From assembly GCA_031422295.1 (NCBI GenBank), contig JANOQM010000027.1, forward strand, positions 1-64,000: a stretch of DNA of 64,000 bases, given 5' to 3'. The position numbers were made by a program, and so were the translations under genes. Position 1 is the stretch's first letter. Every line of letters starts with the position of its first letter. Below, one piece after another: positions 33,892 through 42,044 of this stretch. The notes below the pieces were generated by a model. That model did no database searches. It had not been told where the DNA came from and worked only from the letters and a program-made list of their open reading frames with translations. The DNA is from JANOMH01 sp031422295. Its GTDB lineage: Bacteria > Pseudomonadota > Alphaproteobacteria > Rhodobacterales > Rhodobacteraceae.

Positions 33892-34791
33892 ATGCTGCAT
33901 ATGGTTGCCAGACTGCATTACCTGTCAGACATGAGCCAGGTGCAGATAGCCAAGCAGCTTGGCCTGTCAACGGCAACGATTTCGCGGCTGTTGCAGCGGG
34001 CCCGTGCCGAAGGGATTGTGCGGATCGAAGTGCGCGACCTGGTTGCACCCGATGCGCTGGGGGCCCTGCTGGCCGAACGGCTGGGATTGCGGCAGGTCAG
34101 TGTGGTTGAGGCCCCTGTTGGCGCTCTTGGCGCATTGGCGGCCCCGTTATCAGGGCTTTTGCTGGCCGAAAACCTGAAACCGGGGGCAGTGCTGGCACTG
34201 GGCTGGGGCCGCGCGGTCAAAGGTGTGCTCGAAGTCGGATTGCCTCAACTGCCCGGCGTGGTGATCGTGCCGATGACGGGGGGGATGCAGCAACACGCGC
34301 CGCATTTGCAGATCAATGAGTTTGTGCGCATCGCTGCCGAACAGACCGGCGGCATCCCGCATTTCATTCACGCCCCCTATTTGCCATCGGCCCAGGCGCG
34401 GCCAATCTTTTTGTCTGACGCCGCGATCAGTCAGGCTGTGGCACTATGGGACAAGATCGATGTGGCTATCGTCGGCATCGGCCTCGCCCCAGGCCTGGCC
34501 CCACGAGAGCCGGGTTTGGACAGCCCGCAGGACCAGTCCCTGACCGCTTCGGTTGGAGAGGTGCTTCGCCACTACGTCGATGCGGAAGGCCGTTCTTTGC
34601 CATGGGACGGCGAAGACAGGATGATTACCGTGTCACCTGCACAGTGCCGTGCGGCCAAGCTGACCATTGGCGTCGCCAGTGGCGAGATAAAGGCGCTCTC
34701 GATCATCGCTGCCGCAAAAGCCCGTATGATCAGTGCATTGGTCACCGATCTGCGCACCGCCGAAGCAATTTTGCTGAAAACCGCAACCTAA
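33892..34791 (+). CDS. SorC/LsrR-family sugar-binding transcriptional regulator
   Basis: A regulator of about 299 residues. The N-terminal helix-turn-helix (LHYLSDMSQVQIAKQLGLST then ATISRLLQRARAEGIVRI) and the following effector domain (GAVLALGWGRAVKGVLE, VIVPMTGGMQQ, VGIGLAPGLAP) are typical of SorC/LsrR proteins, which sense phosphorylated sugars. It sits between two divergent operons of the sugar island and surely controls them. The frame is open further upstream to a CTG at 33835 with AAAGGA before it (LSNPVTPLVSAPETGETRA, then the ATG); that may be the real start. The ATG is given here as the conservative choice. Confidence 0.85.
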   Translation: MLHMVARLHYLSDMSQVQIAKQLGLSTATISRLLQRARAEGIVRIEVRDLVAPDALGALLAERLGLRQVSVVEAPVGALGALAAPLSGLLLAENLKPGAVLALGWGRAVKGVLEVGLPQLPGVVIVPMTGGMQQHAPHLQINEFVRIAAEQTGGIPHFIHAPYLPSAQARPIFLSDAAISQAVALWDKIDVAIVGIGLAPGLAPREPGLDSPQDQSLTASVGEVLRHYVDAEGRSLPWDGEDRMITVSPAQCRAAKLTIGVASGEIKALSIIAAAKARMISALVTDLRTAEAILLKTAT

Positions 34792-34823
34792 TTCGGCGTC
34801 AAAACTACAAAGAAAATCCTTGC

Positions 34824-34870
34824 TGCAAATAATTGCACTTGACGCAGGGGCATTTGCAGGGGTGTTATCT
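34824..34870 (+). promoter_or_regulatory. Operator and promoter of the ABC transporter operon
   Basis: TGCAA-ATAA-TTGCA (34824-34837) is a perfect inverted repeat directly before a TTGACG -35 (34839-34844); a -10 follows as TGTTAT (34863-34868), 18 bases downstream. A further TTGCA half-site lies in the spacer. Probable binding site of the SorC-type regulator. Confidence 0.55.
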
Positions 34871-34938
34871 GTCTACCGAAAACAGATTCTGCCCATCGGC
34901 CCAAAGGGCGCGGGTGGTTTCCCAAGGGAGGAATACAC

Positions 34939-35919
34939 ATGAGACGCCGTTCATTTCTGGGCGCTGCATCCGCAGTTGCCCTCAGCTTCAGCTTGACCTC
35001 TGCGGCTTATGCGCAGGACAGTTTTACCATCGCACTGGTCCCCGGCCTGACCACTGACGCCTTCTACATCACCATGCAAAAGGGCGCACAGGCCGCCGCT
35101 GATGCGCTGGGGGTCGAACTGGTGTTTCAGGGTGCGCCCGATTTCAACCCGGTCACCCAGGTTCCGGTGCTGGACGCAGTCATCGCCCGTGCGCCCGACG
35201 CGATCCTGATTGCCCCCACAGATACCACCCAGCTGATCGAGCCTTTGCGCCGCGCCCATGAGGCGGGCATTCCGGTGATCACCGTGGATACCTTCATCGG
35301 TACCGGCATCTACCAGACCGGCGCGGGCGACGCAGATTTCCCGTTGGCCTATATCGCATCCGACAACGTTCTGGGGGGACGGATTGCCGCCCGTGCGCTG
35401 GCCGCCGCGATTGGTGGCGAGGGCAAGGTTTATGTATCCAACGTCAACCCCGGGATTTCGACCACCGACCAGCGTGAAGAAGGTTTCAAGGCTGAAATGG
35501 CCGAGTTTTTCCCGGGCGTCGAAGTGCTGGAAACCCAGTTCAACGAAAACGACGCCAATAATGCCGCATCCCAGTTGCAGGCCGTCTTTGCCCGCAACCC
35601 GGATCTCAAGGGCGTGTTCGGGGCCAACCTGTTCTCCGCCCTTGGGGCGGCCAACGGTGTGCAATCCGCTGGCCAGTCAGGCATTATCAAGGTCGTGGCC
35701 TTTGACGCGCCAACCAGCATCGTCGATAACCTGACCACCGGTCTGGTGGATGTGGCGATTGCTCAGCATCCGGCGGAAATCGGATATTTCGGCGTGGTTG
35801 CGGCCTATGCGCATCTGACCGGCAATTCGATCCCGGTCTCCATCGGCACAGGTTTCACCATCATCGACGCGACCAACGTGTCCGATCCCGAGGTCGCCAA
35901 ATACATTTACTCGGATTGA
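34939..35919 (+). CDS. Sugar ABC transporter, periplasmic binding protein
   Basis: A 326-residue ribose/fructose-type (type I) binding protein. The signal peptide MRRRSFLGAASAVALSFSLT ends at AYAQ and has a twin-arginine-like start, so Tat export is possible. The mature part starts DSFTIALVPGLTTDAFYITM, with sugar-contact strands ILIAPTDT and KVYVSNVNPG. It binds the substrate of the island. First gene of the transporter operon; a hairpin between it and the permease gene probably lets it be made in excess. Confidence 0.9.
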   Translation: MRRRSFLGAASAVALSFSLTSAAYAQDSFTIALVPGLTTDAFYITMQKGAQAAADALGVELVFQGAPDFNPVTQVPVLDAVIARAPDAILIAPTDTTQLIEPLRRAHEAGIPVITVDTFIGTGIYQTGAGDADFPLAYIASDNVLGGRIAARALAAAIGGEGKVYVSNVNPGISTTDQREEGFKAEMAEFFPGVEVLETQFNENDANNAASQLQAVFARNPDLKGVFGANLFSALGAANGVQSAGQSGIIKVVAFDAPTSIVDNLTTGLVDVAIAQHPAEIGYFGVVAAYAHLTGNSIPVSIGTGFTIIDATNVSDPEVAKYIYSD

Positions 35920-35942
35920 TCTGCTCCCTCGATTGATCCCAA

Positions 35943-35971
35943 GCGGCCCCCGGTTTAACGTCGGGGGCCGC
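35943..35971 (+). other. Intercistronic hairpin after the binding-protein gene
   Basis: GCGGCCCCCG (35943-35952) and CGGGGGCCGC (35962-35971) form a perfect 10-bp stem without a T-run. It is likely to protect the upstream mRNA or attenuate readthrough. Confidence 0.7.
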
Positions 35972-35997
35972 GCCTGTCTCTGAGTTTAGGACTGATC

Positions 35998-37023
35998 ATG
36001 GCCCAACCCCAAGCCGACCACGCCGATGTGAAACTTACCCTGCTGCAACACATCGCCAACCTGCGGGCTTGGCTATTTCTGGCATTTCTGATTGTGGGTT
36101 TTGAGCTGTGGAGTTACCTCGATTTCGGCGGCACTTTTGTATTCAACCCTTATAATGTGCAGTCCATTGCGATTTATGCCGTAGTCCCGCTGCTGATTGC
36201 GACCGGACAGACCTATGTGATTATTTCCGGCGGGATTGACCTGTCGATGGGGTTTATCATGGGGCTGGCCGCTGTAGTGGCCGCCCATGTGATCAACTGG
36301 GCCGGGCCGATTATGGGCCTGCCGATGGCGGTGCTGCTGGGGCTTTTGGTATCCGTACTGGTCGCGGGCATTCCGGGGCTGGTGAACGGCTTGCTGATTT
36401 CCCGGCTGCGGGTGCCGCCGTTCATCGGCACGCTGGGCATGTTCGGCGTGGCGCGGGGGGTCGCGTTTCTGCTGGCGGGGGGCACAACGGTTCCGGTGAA
36501 GAACGAGTTCTTTTCGGCCCTCGGTAACGGCAAGCTGTGGAACATTCCCTATATTGTCATCATTGCCGCCGTGTTCGTGCTGCTGATGAACTATCTGCTG
36601 TCGCAAACCCGGTTTGGCCAGCACAACTATGCCATCGGGGCCAATGAACAGGCGGCACGGCGGGCGGGCATCGACATTCGCGGGCATATTCTCAAGCTGT
36701 ATATCCTGTCAGGCATGTGCGCCGGGCTGGCCGGGTTCATCTATGCCGCCCGGTTCAGCGCCGGGGCGGCACAGGCGGGCGAACCGCTGCTGCTGGATTC
36801 GGTGGCCGCCGTGGTGATCGGTGGCGCATCATTATTCGGCGGATCAGGGACGATTCTGGGCACGGTCGCGGGGGCGCTGGTGATTGCGGTGATTCAGTAT
36901 GGGCTGGTGTTCATCAACGTCAAACCGTTCTGGCAATTCATCTCTGTCGGTGTGGTCATCATCATCTCGGTTCTGATAGATCAGGCCCAGCGGCAGTTTG
37001 GCGGGGGGCGGCAAAGTGAGTGA
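35998..37023 (+). CDS. Sugar ABC transporter permease (RbsC/FrcC type)
   Basis: A 341-residue membrane protein with about nine to ten helices. The RbsC-family signature VIISGGIDLSMGFIMGLAAV and the ATPase-contact loop GANEQAARRAGIDIRGHILK are present. It forms the membrane channel, probably as a homodimer, since only one permease gene exists. It overlaps the ATP-binding gene by eight bases. Confidence 0.92.
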   Translation: MAQPQADHADVKLTLLQHIANLRAWLFLAFLIVGFELWSYLDFGGTFVFNPYNVQSIAIYAVVPLLIATGQTYVIISGGIDLSMGFIMGLAAVVAAHVINWAGPIMGLPMAVLLGLLVSVLVAGIPGLVNGLLISRLRVPPFIGTLGMFGVARGVAFLLAGGTTVPVKNEFFSALGNGKLWNIPYIVIIAAVFVLLMNYLLSQTRFGQHNYAIGANEQAARRAGIDIRGHILKLYILSGMCAGLAGFIYAARFSAGAAQAGEPLLLDSVAAVVIGGASLFGGSGTILGTVAGALVIAVIQYGLVFINVKPFWQFISVGVVIIISVLIDQAQRQFGGGRQSE

Positions 37024-37756
37024 AACACTGCTTGAGGTGCGCAACCTGTCGAAAAACTTTGGGGCCGTGCAGGCATTGGCCGATCTGTCGATGAAGGTAT
37101 CGGCAGGCGAAGTGGTGGCCCTCGCTGGTGACAATGGCGCGGGCAAGACCACGTTGATCAAGGCGATTTCCGGGGTTTACAAACCCTCTGGCGGGGAAAT
37201 TCTACTGCGCGGCGAACCTGTCCATTTCAACAGCCCGCAAGAAGCCCGCGAAAAGGGGATCGAGACGATTTATCAGGATCTGGCATTGGCCGATAACCTG
37301 TCGATCGGGGCCAATATCTTTCTGGGCCGCGAACCGATGCGCAAGGCGTTCGGGTTTATTCCGGTGCTGGACCGCCGCAAAATGGCCGAGGCCGCCAAAT
37401 CCACCATGGCCCTGCTGGACTTCCACGTCAGCCGGATGGATGCCCCCGTGTCGAATTTCTCGGGCGGGCAACGGCAGGCGGTGGCCATCGGGCGGGCGGT
37501 CTATTGGAATGCGCAGCTTCTGATTATGGACGAACCCACTGCGGCGCTGGGCGTGCCCGAACAGCGCAAGGTGATTTCGCTGATCCATCAGTTGAAGGCC
37601 CAAGGGCGCGGCGTGATCTTCATTTCGCATAACCTGCAAGATATTTTCGCCGTATCTGACCGGATCGTCGTGCTGCGCCGGGGCGTACAAGCAGGCGAAC
37701 GGCGGATTGCGGATACCACGCATGACGAAGTGGTCAGGCTGATGGTGGGTGGCTGA
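37016..37756 (+). CDS. Sugar ABC transporter, single-domain ATP-binding protein
   Basis: A 246-residue ABC ATPase: Walker A GDNGAGKTT, Q-loop ETIYQDLALAD, signature NFSGGQRQAVAIGRA, Walker B LLIMDEPTAALG and switch histidine FISHNL. It has one ATPase domain, like FrcA, not the double domain of RbsA. The GTG at 37016 (MSETLLEV) is chosen over a TTG 18 bases upstream because of the G-rich ribosome-binding site; it overlaps the permease stop by eight bases. Powers uptake by the preceding two proteins. Confidence 0.92.
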   Translation: MSETLLEVRNLSKNFGAVQALADLSMKVSAGEVVALAGDNGAGKTTLIKAISGVYKPSGGEILLRGEPVHFNSPQEAREKGIETIYQDLALADNLSIGANIFLGREPMRKAFGFIPVLDRRKMAEAAKSTMALLDFHVSRMDAPVSNFSGGQRQAVAIGRAVYWNAQLLIMDEPTAALGVPEQRKVISLIHQLKAQGRGVIFISHNLQDIFAVSDRIVVLRRGVQAGERRIADTTHDEVVRLMVGG

Positions 37757-37770
37757 ATGCCAAGGTTGCC

Positions 37771-38691
37771 ATGATTGCGTCCATCGGGGAATTGCTGGTC
37801 GAATTTATATGTGTGGACAAAAACCTGCACCATCTGACCCCCGCCCCTTATGTTGGTCCGTTTCCCAGCGGTGCACCGGGGATTTTCATTGATCAGGCCG
37901 CCCGGATTGCAGGCAGTGCCATGTTTGCCGGGGCGGTTGGCGATGATGCCTTCGGGCAGGTTCTGCTGGACCGGTTGCGCGCGTCGGGTGTGCGCGATGA
38001 CCTGATTTCCGTCATTCCCGGCGTGCCCACGGGCACCGCCCATATCGCCTATAACAGCGATGGGTCCCGCGAATTCGTTTTCAATATCGCCGGGTCTGCC
38101 GCCAGCCATTTGCCCGGTGCCGCCGATACCATGATCCGGGCGGGGGTGACGTGCCTGCATATTTCGGGCTCAACCCTCGGCGATCCGGCGATGCGGGCCA
38201 CGGCGTTGGCGCTGTGTCAGGTCATGCAAACAAATGGCATCCGTATTTCCATCGACCCAAACATCCGGCCCGAGTTGCTGCGCGATAAAGGTTATCTGTA
38301 CGCCGTCCGGTCCATCATGGCGATGGCAACCTATGTCCTGCCCAGCGATGCCGATGCAGCATTCTTGTGGCCGGGGCGCGAATTTACCGATTGGCGGCAA
38401 GATTTTCCGAATGCCGTAGCGACAGTGCTGAAACGCGGACACGACGGATGTGTCGGGTTTGGCGACATGTATGTCGAACTGCCAGCCCACAAGGTCGAGG
38501 CGGTCGATCCTACGGGTGCAGGCGATTGTTTTTGCGCGACTTTCGTGGCGCTGATGGAAGGGGGTCACGACTTGTCTTATGCCCTGACGCATGCAAATGC
38601 CGCCGGGGCCTTGGCCGTGTCAAAACTGGGTCCGATGGAGGGCAACAGTGATATGGCCGCCCTCAAGTCCTTTCTCGCAGGAGCCGCCTGA
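37771..38691 (+). CDS. PfkB-family carbohydrate kinase (right arm)
   Basis: A 306-residue ribokinase-fold kinase. The N-terminus MIASIGELLVEF, the GGxxN-like region (here GIFIDQAARIAGSAMFAGAV), and the C-terminal DPTGAGDCFCATFVALM with the catalytic aspartate are clear. It follows the transporter ATPase by 14 bases. The order binding protein-permease-ATPase-kinase is that of the rhizobial frcBCAK fructose operon, so it may phosphorylate the imported sugar. The classical GG of the N-terminal motif is partly lost, so substrate specificity may differ from fructokinases. Confidence 0.87.
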   Translation: MIASIGELLVEFICVDKNLHHLTPAPYVGPFPSGAPGIFIDQAARIAGSAMFAGAVGDDAFGQVLLDRLRASGVRDDLISVIPGVPTGTAHIAYNSDGSREFVFNIAGSAASHLPGAADTMIRAGVTCLHISGSTLGDPAMRATALALCQVMQTNGIRISIDPNIRPELLRDKGYLYAVRSIMAMATYVLPSDADAAFLWPGREFTDWRQDFPNAVATVLKRGHDGCVGFGDMYVELPAHKVEAVDPTGAGDCFCATFVALMEGGHDLSYALTHANAAGALAVSKLGPMEGNSDMAALKSFLAGAA

Positions 38692-39762
38692 ATGCCGTCC
38701 AAAGACCCCCACCTGTTGCGCGTCGGTGTGCTGGGCTGCGGCCCCATCGCGCAGGCCGCACATTTCGAGGCCTGCACCAAATCCCGCAACGCGACCCTGT
38801 ATGCGATCTGCGATGTGGCCGACGATTTGCGGATGCGCATGGCCGCGACCCATGCGCCCGAACGGCAATTCAACGATTATGACGCCATGCTGGCCGATCC
38901 TGATTTAGAGGCTGTGATAATCGCCACGTCGGACGCATTCCATGTGTCTGCGACGTTGAAAGCGCTGCAAGCGGGCAAGCATGTCCTGTGCGAAAAGCCG
39001 CTAGCGACCGGGGTTGAGGAAGCAGAGTTGTTGCGCGGCGCTGCAGGTGATCTGGTCCTGCAAGTCGGGCATATGAAGCGCTATGACGCGGGCCTTCAGG
39101 CCGCAAAAGCGTTTATTGACAAAGACATGGGCGAGATGGTCGCGCTCAAGGCCTGGTACTGTGACAGCACCCACCGCTATCCGATGACCGACGCGGTACA
39201 GCCGCTGATGGTCACTTCGAAATCCGCCCGCAAACCGTCCGGCGACCCCAAAGCTGACCTCGACCGCTATTACATGCTGGCCCATGGCAGCCATCTGGTC
39301 GATACGGCACGCTATTTCGGGGGCGACATCGTGGCCGTCGACGCCCGCTTGCTGAACCGCGCTGGAATCCGCTGCTGGTTTGTGGATGTGGAGTTTGCCA
39401 GTGGCGTTCTGGGCCATCTGGATTTGACCGTAGCGGTGCGGATGGACTGGCACGAGGGGTTCCAGATTTATGGGCAAAATGGGTCCTGCATCGGGAAAAC
39501 CTACAACCCGTGGTATTATAAAACCTCGGAAGTTGACATTTTCCATGAAAGCGACGGGACCACGCGCCGGGTACTGGGGGCGGATGGGCATTTTTATCGA
39601 CGTCAGTTGGAGGGGTTTGCTGAAAACGTTTTGACCGGGCGAAACACAGGCGGCGCAGGGCTAGAGGACGGTATCGCCTCGGTCCGCGCAATGGTCGCCA
39701 TCGCGCAGTCGGTCCGGTCGGGGCAACCTGTGCGACTGGCCGATGTCAGCGGGCCGCTGTGA
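38692..39762 (+). CDS. Gfo/Idh/MocA-family oxidoreductase (right arm)
   Basis: A 356-residue NAD(P)-dependent dehydrogenase of sugars or cyclitols. GVLGCGPIAQAAHFEACTKS is the dinucleotide-binding loop, CEKPLATGVEEAE contains the catalytic EKP lysine, and HGSHLVDTARYFGGDIVAVD the active-site histidine region. It starts directly after the kinase stop, and its stop overlaps the TIM-barrel isomerase start. It is a paralogue of the left-arm enzyme but well diverged, so it probably acts on another intermediate. Confidence 0.88.
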   Translation: MPSKDPHLLRVGVLGCGPIAQAAHFEACTKSRNATLYAICDVADDLRMRMAATHAPERQFNDYDAMLADPDLEAVIIATSDAFHVSATLKALQAGKHVLCEKPLATGVEEAELLRGAAGDLVLQVGHMKRYDAGLQAAKAFIDKDMGEMVALKAWYCDSTHRYPMTDAVQPLMVTSKSARKPSGDPKADLDRYYMLAHGSHLVDTARYFGGDIVAVDARLLNRAGIRCWFVDVEFASGVLGHLDLTVAVRMDWHEGFQIYGQNGSCIGKTYNPWYYKTSEVDIFHESDGTTRRVLGADGHFYRRQLEGFAENVLTGRNTGGAGLEDGIASVRAMVAIAQSVRSGQPVRLADVSGPL

Positions 39763-40589
39763 TGCGTCTGGGGATATTCGCCAAGACGTTTGCCGGGACC
39801 GACCCCTTGACCGTGTTACGGGCGGCGCGGGATGCGGGGTTTGCGGCGGTACAATACAACATGGCCTGTTCCGGGCTGGCCGCGATGCCCGGCATGATCC
39901 ACCCTGACATCACGCAGGCGATTTTAGCGGCAAGCCAAACCACCGGTATCGGAATCGCCGCCGTGTCAGGCACTTACAACATGATCCACCCGAACCCAGT
40001 GATGCGGGACGCCGGGATGCGCAACCTTGCGCTACTGATCGAAAACGCGGCGGCAATGGGTACCGATATGGTCACGCTTTGCACTGGTACCTGTGACCCT
40101 GACGACCAATGGCGCGGGCACCCCGACAATGGCTCGCCCGCTGCATGGGCGCTGTTGTTGGCCGAATTGGCCAAGGCTGCTGACTTGGCCGAAGCGCATG
40201 GCGTCAAGCTGGGGATCGAGCCGGAATTGGCCAATGTGGTCAGCGATGCGAGCCGGGCGCGGGCGCTGATCGACACGCTGCAAAGCCCGGCTTTGGCCAT
40301 CGTGCTGGACCCCGCGAACCTGTTTGAAGTTGCTCCATTGGACCAACGTCACAGTATCATCAGCCATGCGATTGATCTGCTGGCGGACCGGATTGTGATG
40401 GCACATGCCAAGGACCGCGACGCGCAGGGCGGTTTTGTGACGGCGGGGCAAGGGGTTGTGAATTTCGACCATTTCCTTGGGGCGCTGCAGAGTGCAGGTT
40501 TTGACGGCGATGTGGTCACGCATGGACTGACTGCGCCCGAGGCCGCAGGCGTGGCCCGGTTTCTGGCCGACAAGCTGGATCGCTTATGA
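39762..40589 (+). CDS. Xylose isomerase-like TIM-barrel sugar isomerase/epimerase
   Basis: A 275-residue TIM barrel of the AP endonuclease 2/xylose isomerase-like family. It starts MRLGIFAKTFAGTDPLTVL. LGIEPELANVV, IVLDPANLFEVAP and VMAHAKDRDAQG carry the usual Glu, Asp, His and acidic metal ligands of 3-epimerases and inosose-type enzymes. Together with a Gfo/Idh enzyme directly upstream (TGATG overlap) it suggests oxidation followed by isomerisation of a keto-sugar. Confidence 0.85.
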   Translation: MRLGIFAKTFAGTDPLTVLRAARDAGFAAVQYNMACSGLAAMPGMIHPDITQAILAASQTTGIGIAAVSGTYNMIHPNPVMRDAGMRNLALLIENAAAMGTDMVTLCTGTCDPDDQWRGHPDNGSPAAWALLLAELAKAADLAEAHGVKLGIEPELANVVSDASRARALIDTLQSPALAIVLDPANLFEVAPLDQRHSIISHAIDLLADRIVMAHAKDRDAQGGFVTAGQGVVNFDHFLGALQSAGFDGDVVTHGLTAPEAAGVARFLADKLDRL

Positions 40590-41341
40590 CCCCCGCCCTG
40601 CATCAGCGCGGGTCGGGCAAGACCTTTGTGTTTCAGCACGGCCTGTGCGGCGATGCGCGGCAAACGTTCGAGGCGGCACCCGATCTGCCCGGCTGGCAAT
40701 TGTCCACGCTGGACTGCGCGGGGCACGGCACATCCCCCGCTGCGCCGCCGTTTTCCATCGCCCGCTTTGCCGATGATGTGACCGCATTAATCGAAACCCT
40801 GCCCGGTCCGGTGGTTTTGGGCGGGATTTCGATGGGGGCAGCAATTGCCACTCGGATCGCAGTCAGGCGCCCCGATCTGGTGCGCGGGTTGGTGTTGGTG
40901 CGCCCAGCCTGGGGCACGCAGGCAGCACCGCCAAATATGCAGGCCAATGCTGAAGTCGGGCGGATGATTGCCGCAGGTGCAGGTCGCGGCGCGTTCCAAA
41001 ACAGCCCCACCGCCAAACATCTGGCGCTTGTCGCGCCAGACAATCTGGCCTCGCTTATGGGTTTTTTTGATCGCGAACCTTTGGCCGTGACGTCAACCCT
41101 GCTGACCCAGATTTCGACCGATGGGCCGGGGATCACGGACCTTGATCTGGCCAAACTGCGCCTGCCGGTCCTGATCTGTGGCACGACGCTGGATGCAGTG
41201 CATCCACTGGTCCTCGCCCGGGAGCTGGCGGCCTTGATCCCCGCGTCAAGGTTCATTGAATTGCCGCCAAAAGGCGCCGACAAACCCGCCCATCTGGCGG
41301 CCCTTCACGCCGCCATTACCGATTTCCTGCAGGAGTTCTGA
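40586..41341 (+). CDS. Alpha/beta hydrolase
   Basis: A 251-residue alpha/beta-fold hydrolase. The oxyanion region is FVFQHGLCGDARQTF, the nucleophile is Ser82 in GGISMGAAIA, the acid probably D in LICGTTLDAVHP, and the histidine in the ADKPAHLAALH region. It resembles lactonases such as enol-lactone hydrolases, so it might open a sugar lactone formed by the Gfo/Idh enzyme. Coupled to the upstream isomerase by an ATGA overlap and to the next gene by one base. Confidence 0.82.
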   Translation: MTPALHQRGSGKTFVFQHGLCGDARQTFEAAPDLPGWQLSTLDCAGHGTSPAAPPFSIARFADDVTALIETLPGPVVLGGISMGAAIATRIAVRRPDLVRGLVLVRPAWGTQAAPPNMQANAEVGRMIAAGAGRGAFQNSPTAKHLALVAPDNLASLMGFFDREPLAVTSTLLTQISTDGPGITDLDLAKLRLPVLICGTTLDAVHPLVLARELAALIPASRFIELPPKGADKPAHLAALHAAITDFLQEF

Positions 41342-41342
41342 C

Positions 41343-42044
41343 ATGCCCCACCCCGCCCCCGCCTGGATCACCGCACTGCCCCGCAATCGACTAATGGGTG
41401 AATTTTCGATGTGGTCCGCCGATCTGGTCAATTTGGCCGCCGATACCGCCCGGATCGCGCCGCATGCAGATATGCTGCATATTGACGTCGCGGATGGGCA
41501 TTTTGCGCCAGCGCTGTTGTTTTTTCCTGATCTTGTGGCCCGAATACGGGCGCTGACAGCTGTGCCGATCCATGTGCATTTGATGGTCGCGGATGCGATG
41601 CTGCTGGCACAAATCGAACAATTTGCAGAAGCGGGGGCCGATCTGATTTCGATCCATGTCGAGAACGCGGCTGTGGCTGACGCGGCGCTGGCGCGGATCA
41701 AGGCGCTTGGTCTGGCCGCGGGCATGGTCTTGCGCATTGAAACGCTTGTGGCGCAGGTTGCCCCTTGGCTTGACCGTCTCGACTGCCTGACCTTGCTTGG
41801 CACGGCCATCGGGGTCAAGGGTCAGGGGCTGGACCCCACCGCCCCGGCCCGGCTGCGCGAGGCAGGCGGACTGATCGCGGCGACCGGGCGGCGGATTGTG
41901 CTGGCCGCAGACGGTGGTATCCGCGACACTACGGTGCCCTTGCTGCGGGCGGCGGGCGCGGAGACCGTGGTGCTGGGATCACTGGCCTTTGGCGCGCCCG
42001 ATCTGGCCGAACGGATGCGCTGGTTGCATGGATTAGAGGCTTAG
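41343..42044 (+). CDS. Ribulose-phosphate 3-epimerase-like protein
   Basis: A 233-residue TIM barrel of the pentulose-phosphate 3-epimerase family. The catalytic HIDVADGHFAP and the metal-binding HVHLMVAD are seen, with a final phosphate-binding AADGGIRD and VVLGSLAFG. The N-terminus differs from housekeeping Rpe, so the substrate may be another ketose phosphate, for example allulose 6-phosphate-like. Last gene of the right operon, ending 12 bases inside the convergent AGE-family gene. Confidence 0.85.
   Translation: MPHPAPAWITALPRNRLMGEFSMWSADLVNLAADTARIAPHADMLHIDVADGHFAPALLFFPDLVARIRALTAVPIHVHLMVADAMLLAQIEQFAEAGADLISIHVENAAVADAALARIKALGLAAGMVLRIETLVAQVAPWLDRLDCLTLLGTAIGVKGQGLDPTAPARLREAGGLIAATGRRIVLAADGGIRDTTVPLLRAAGAETVVLGSLAFGAPDLAERMRWLHGLEA

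Noticed and set aside
30625..34791. Reading the island as an AI-2 (lsr) operon because of the LsrR-type regulator and LsrF-like aldolase
   Set aside because: The FGGY kinase LsrK, the LsrG isomerase and a two-permease transporter are absent, and the other enzymes do not fit AI-2 breakdown.
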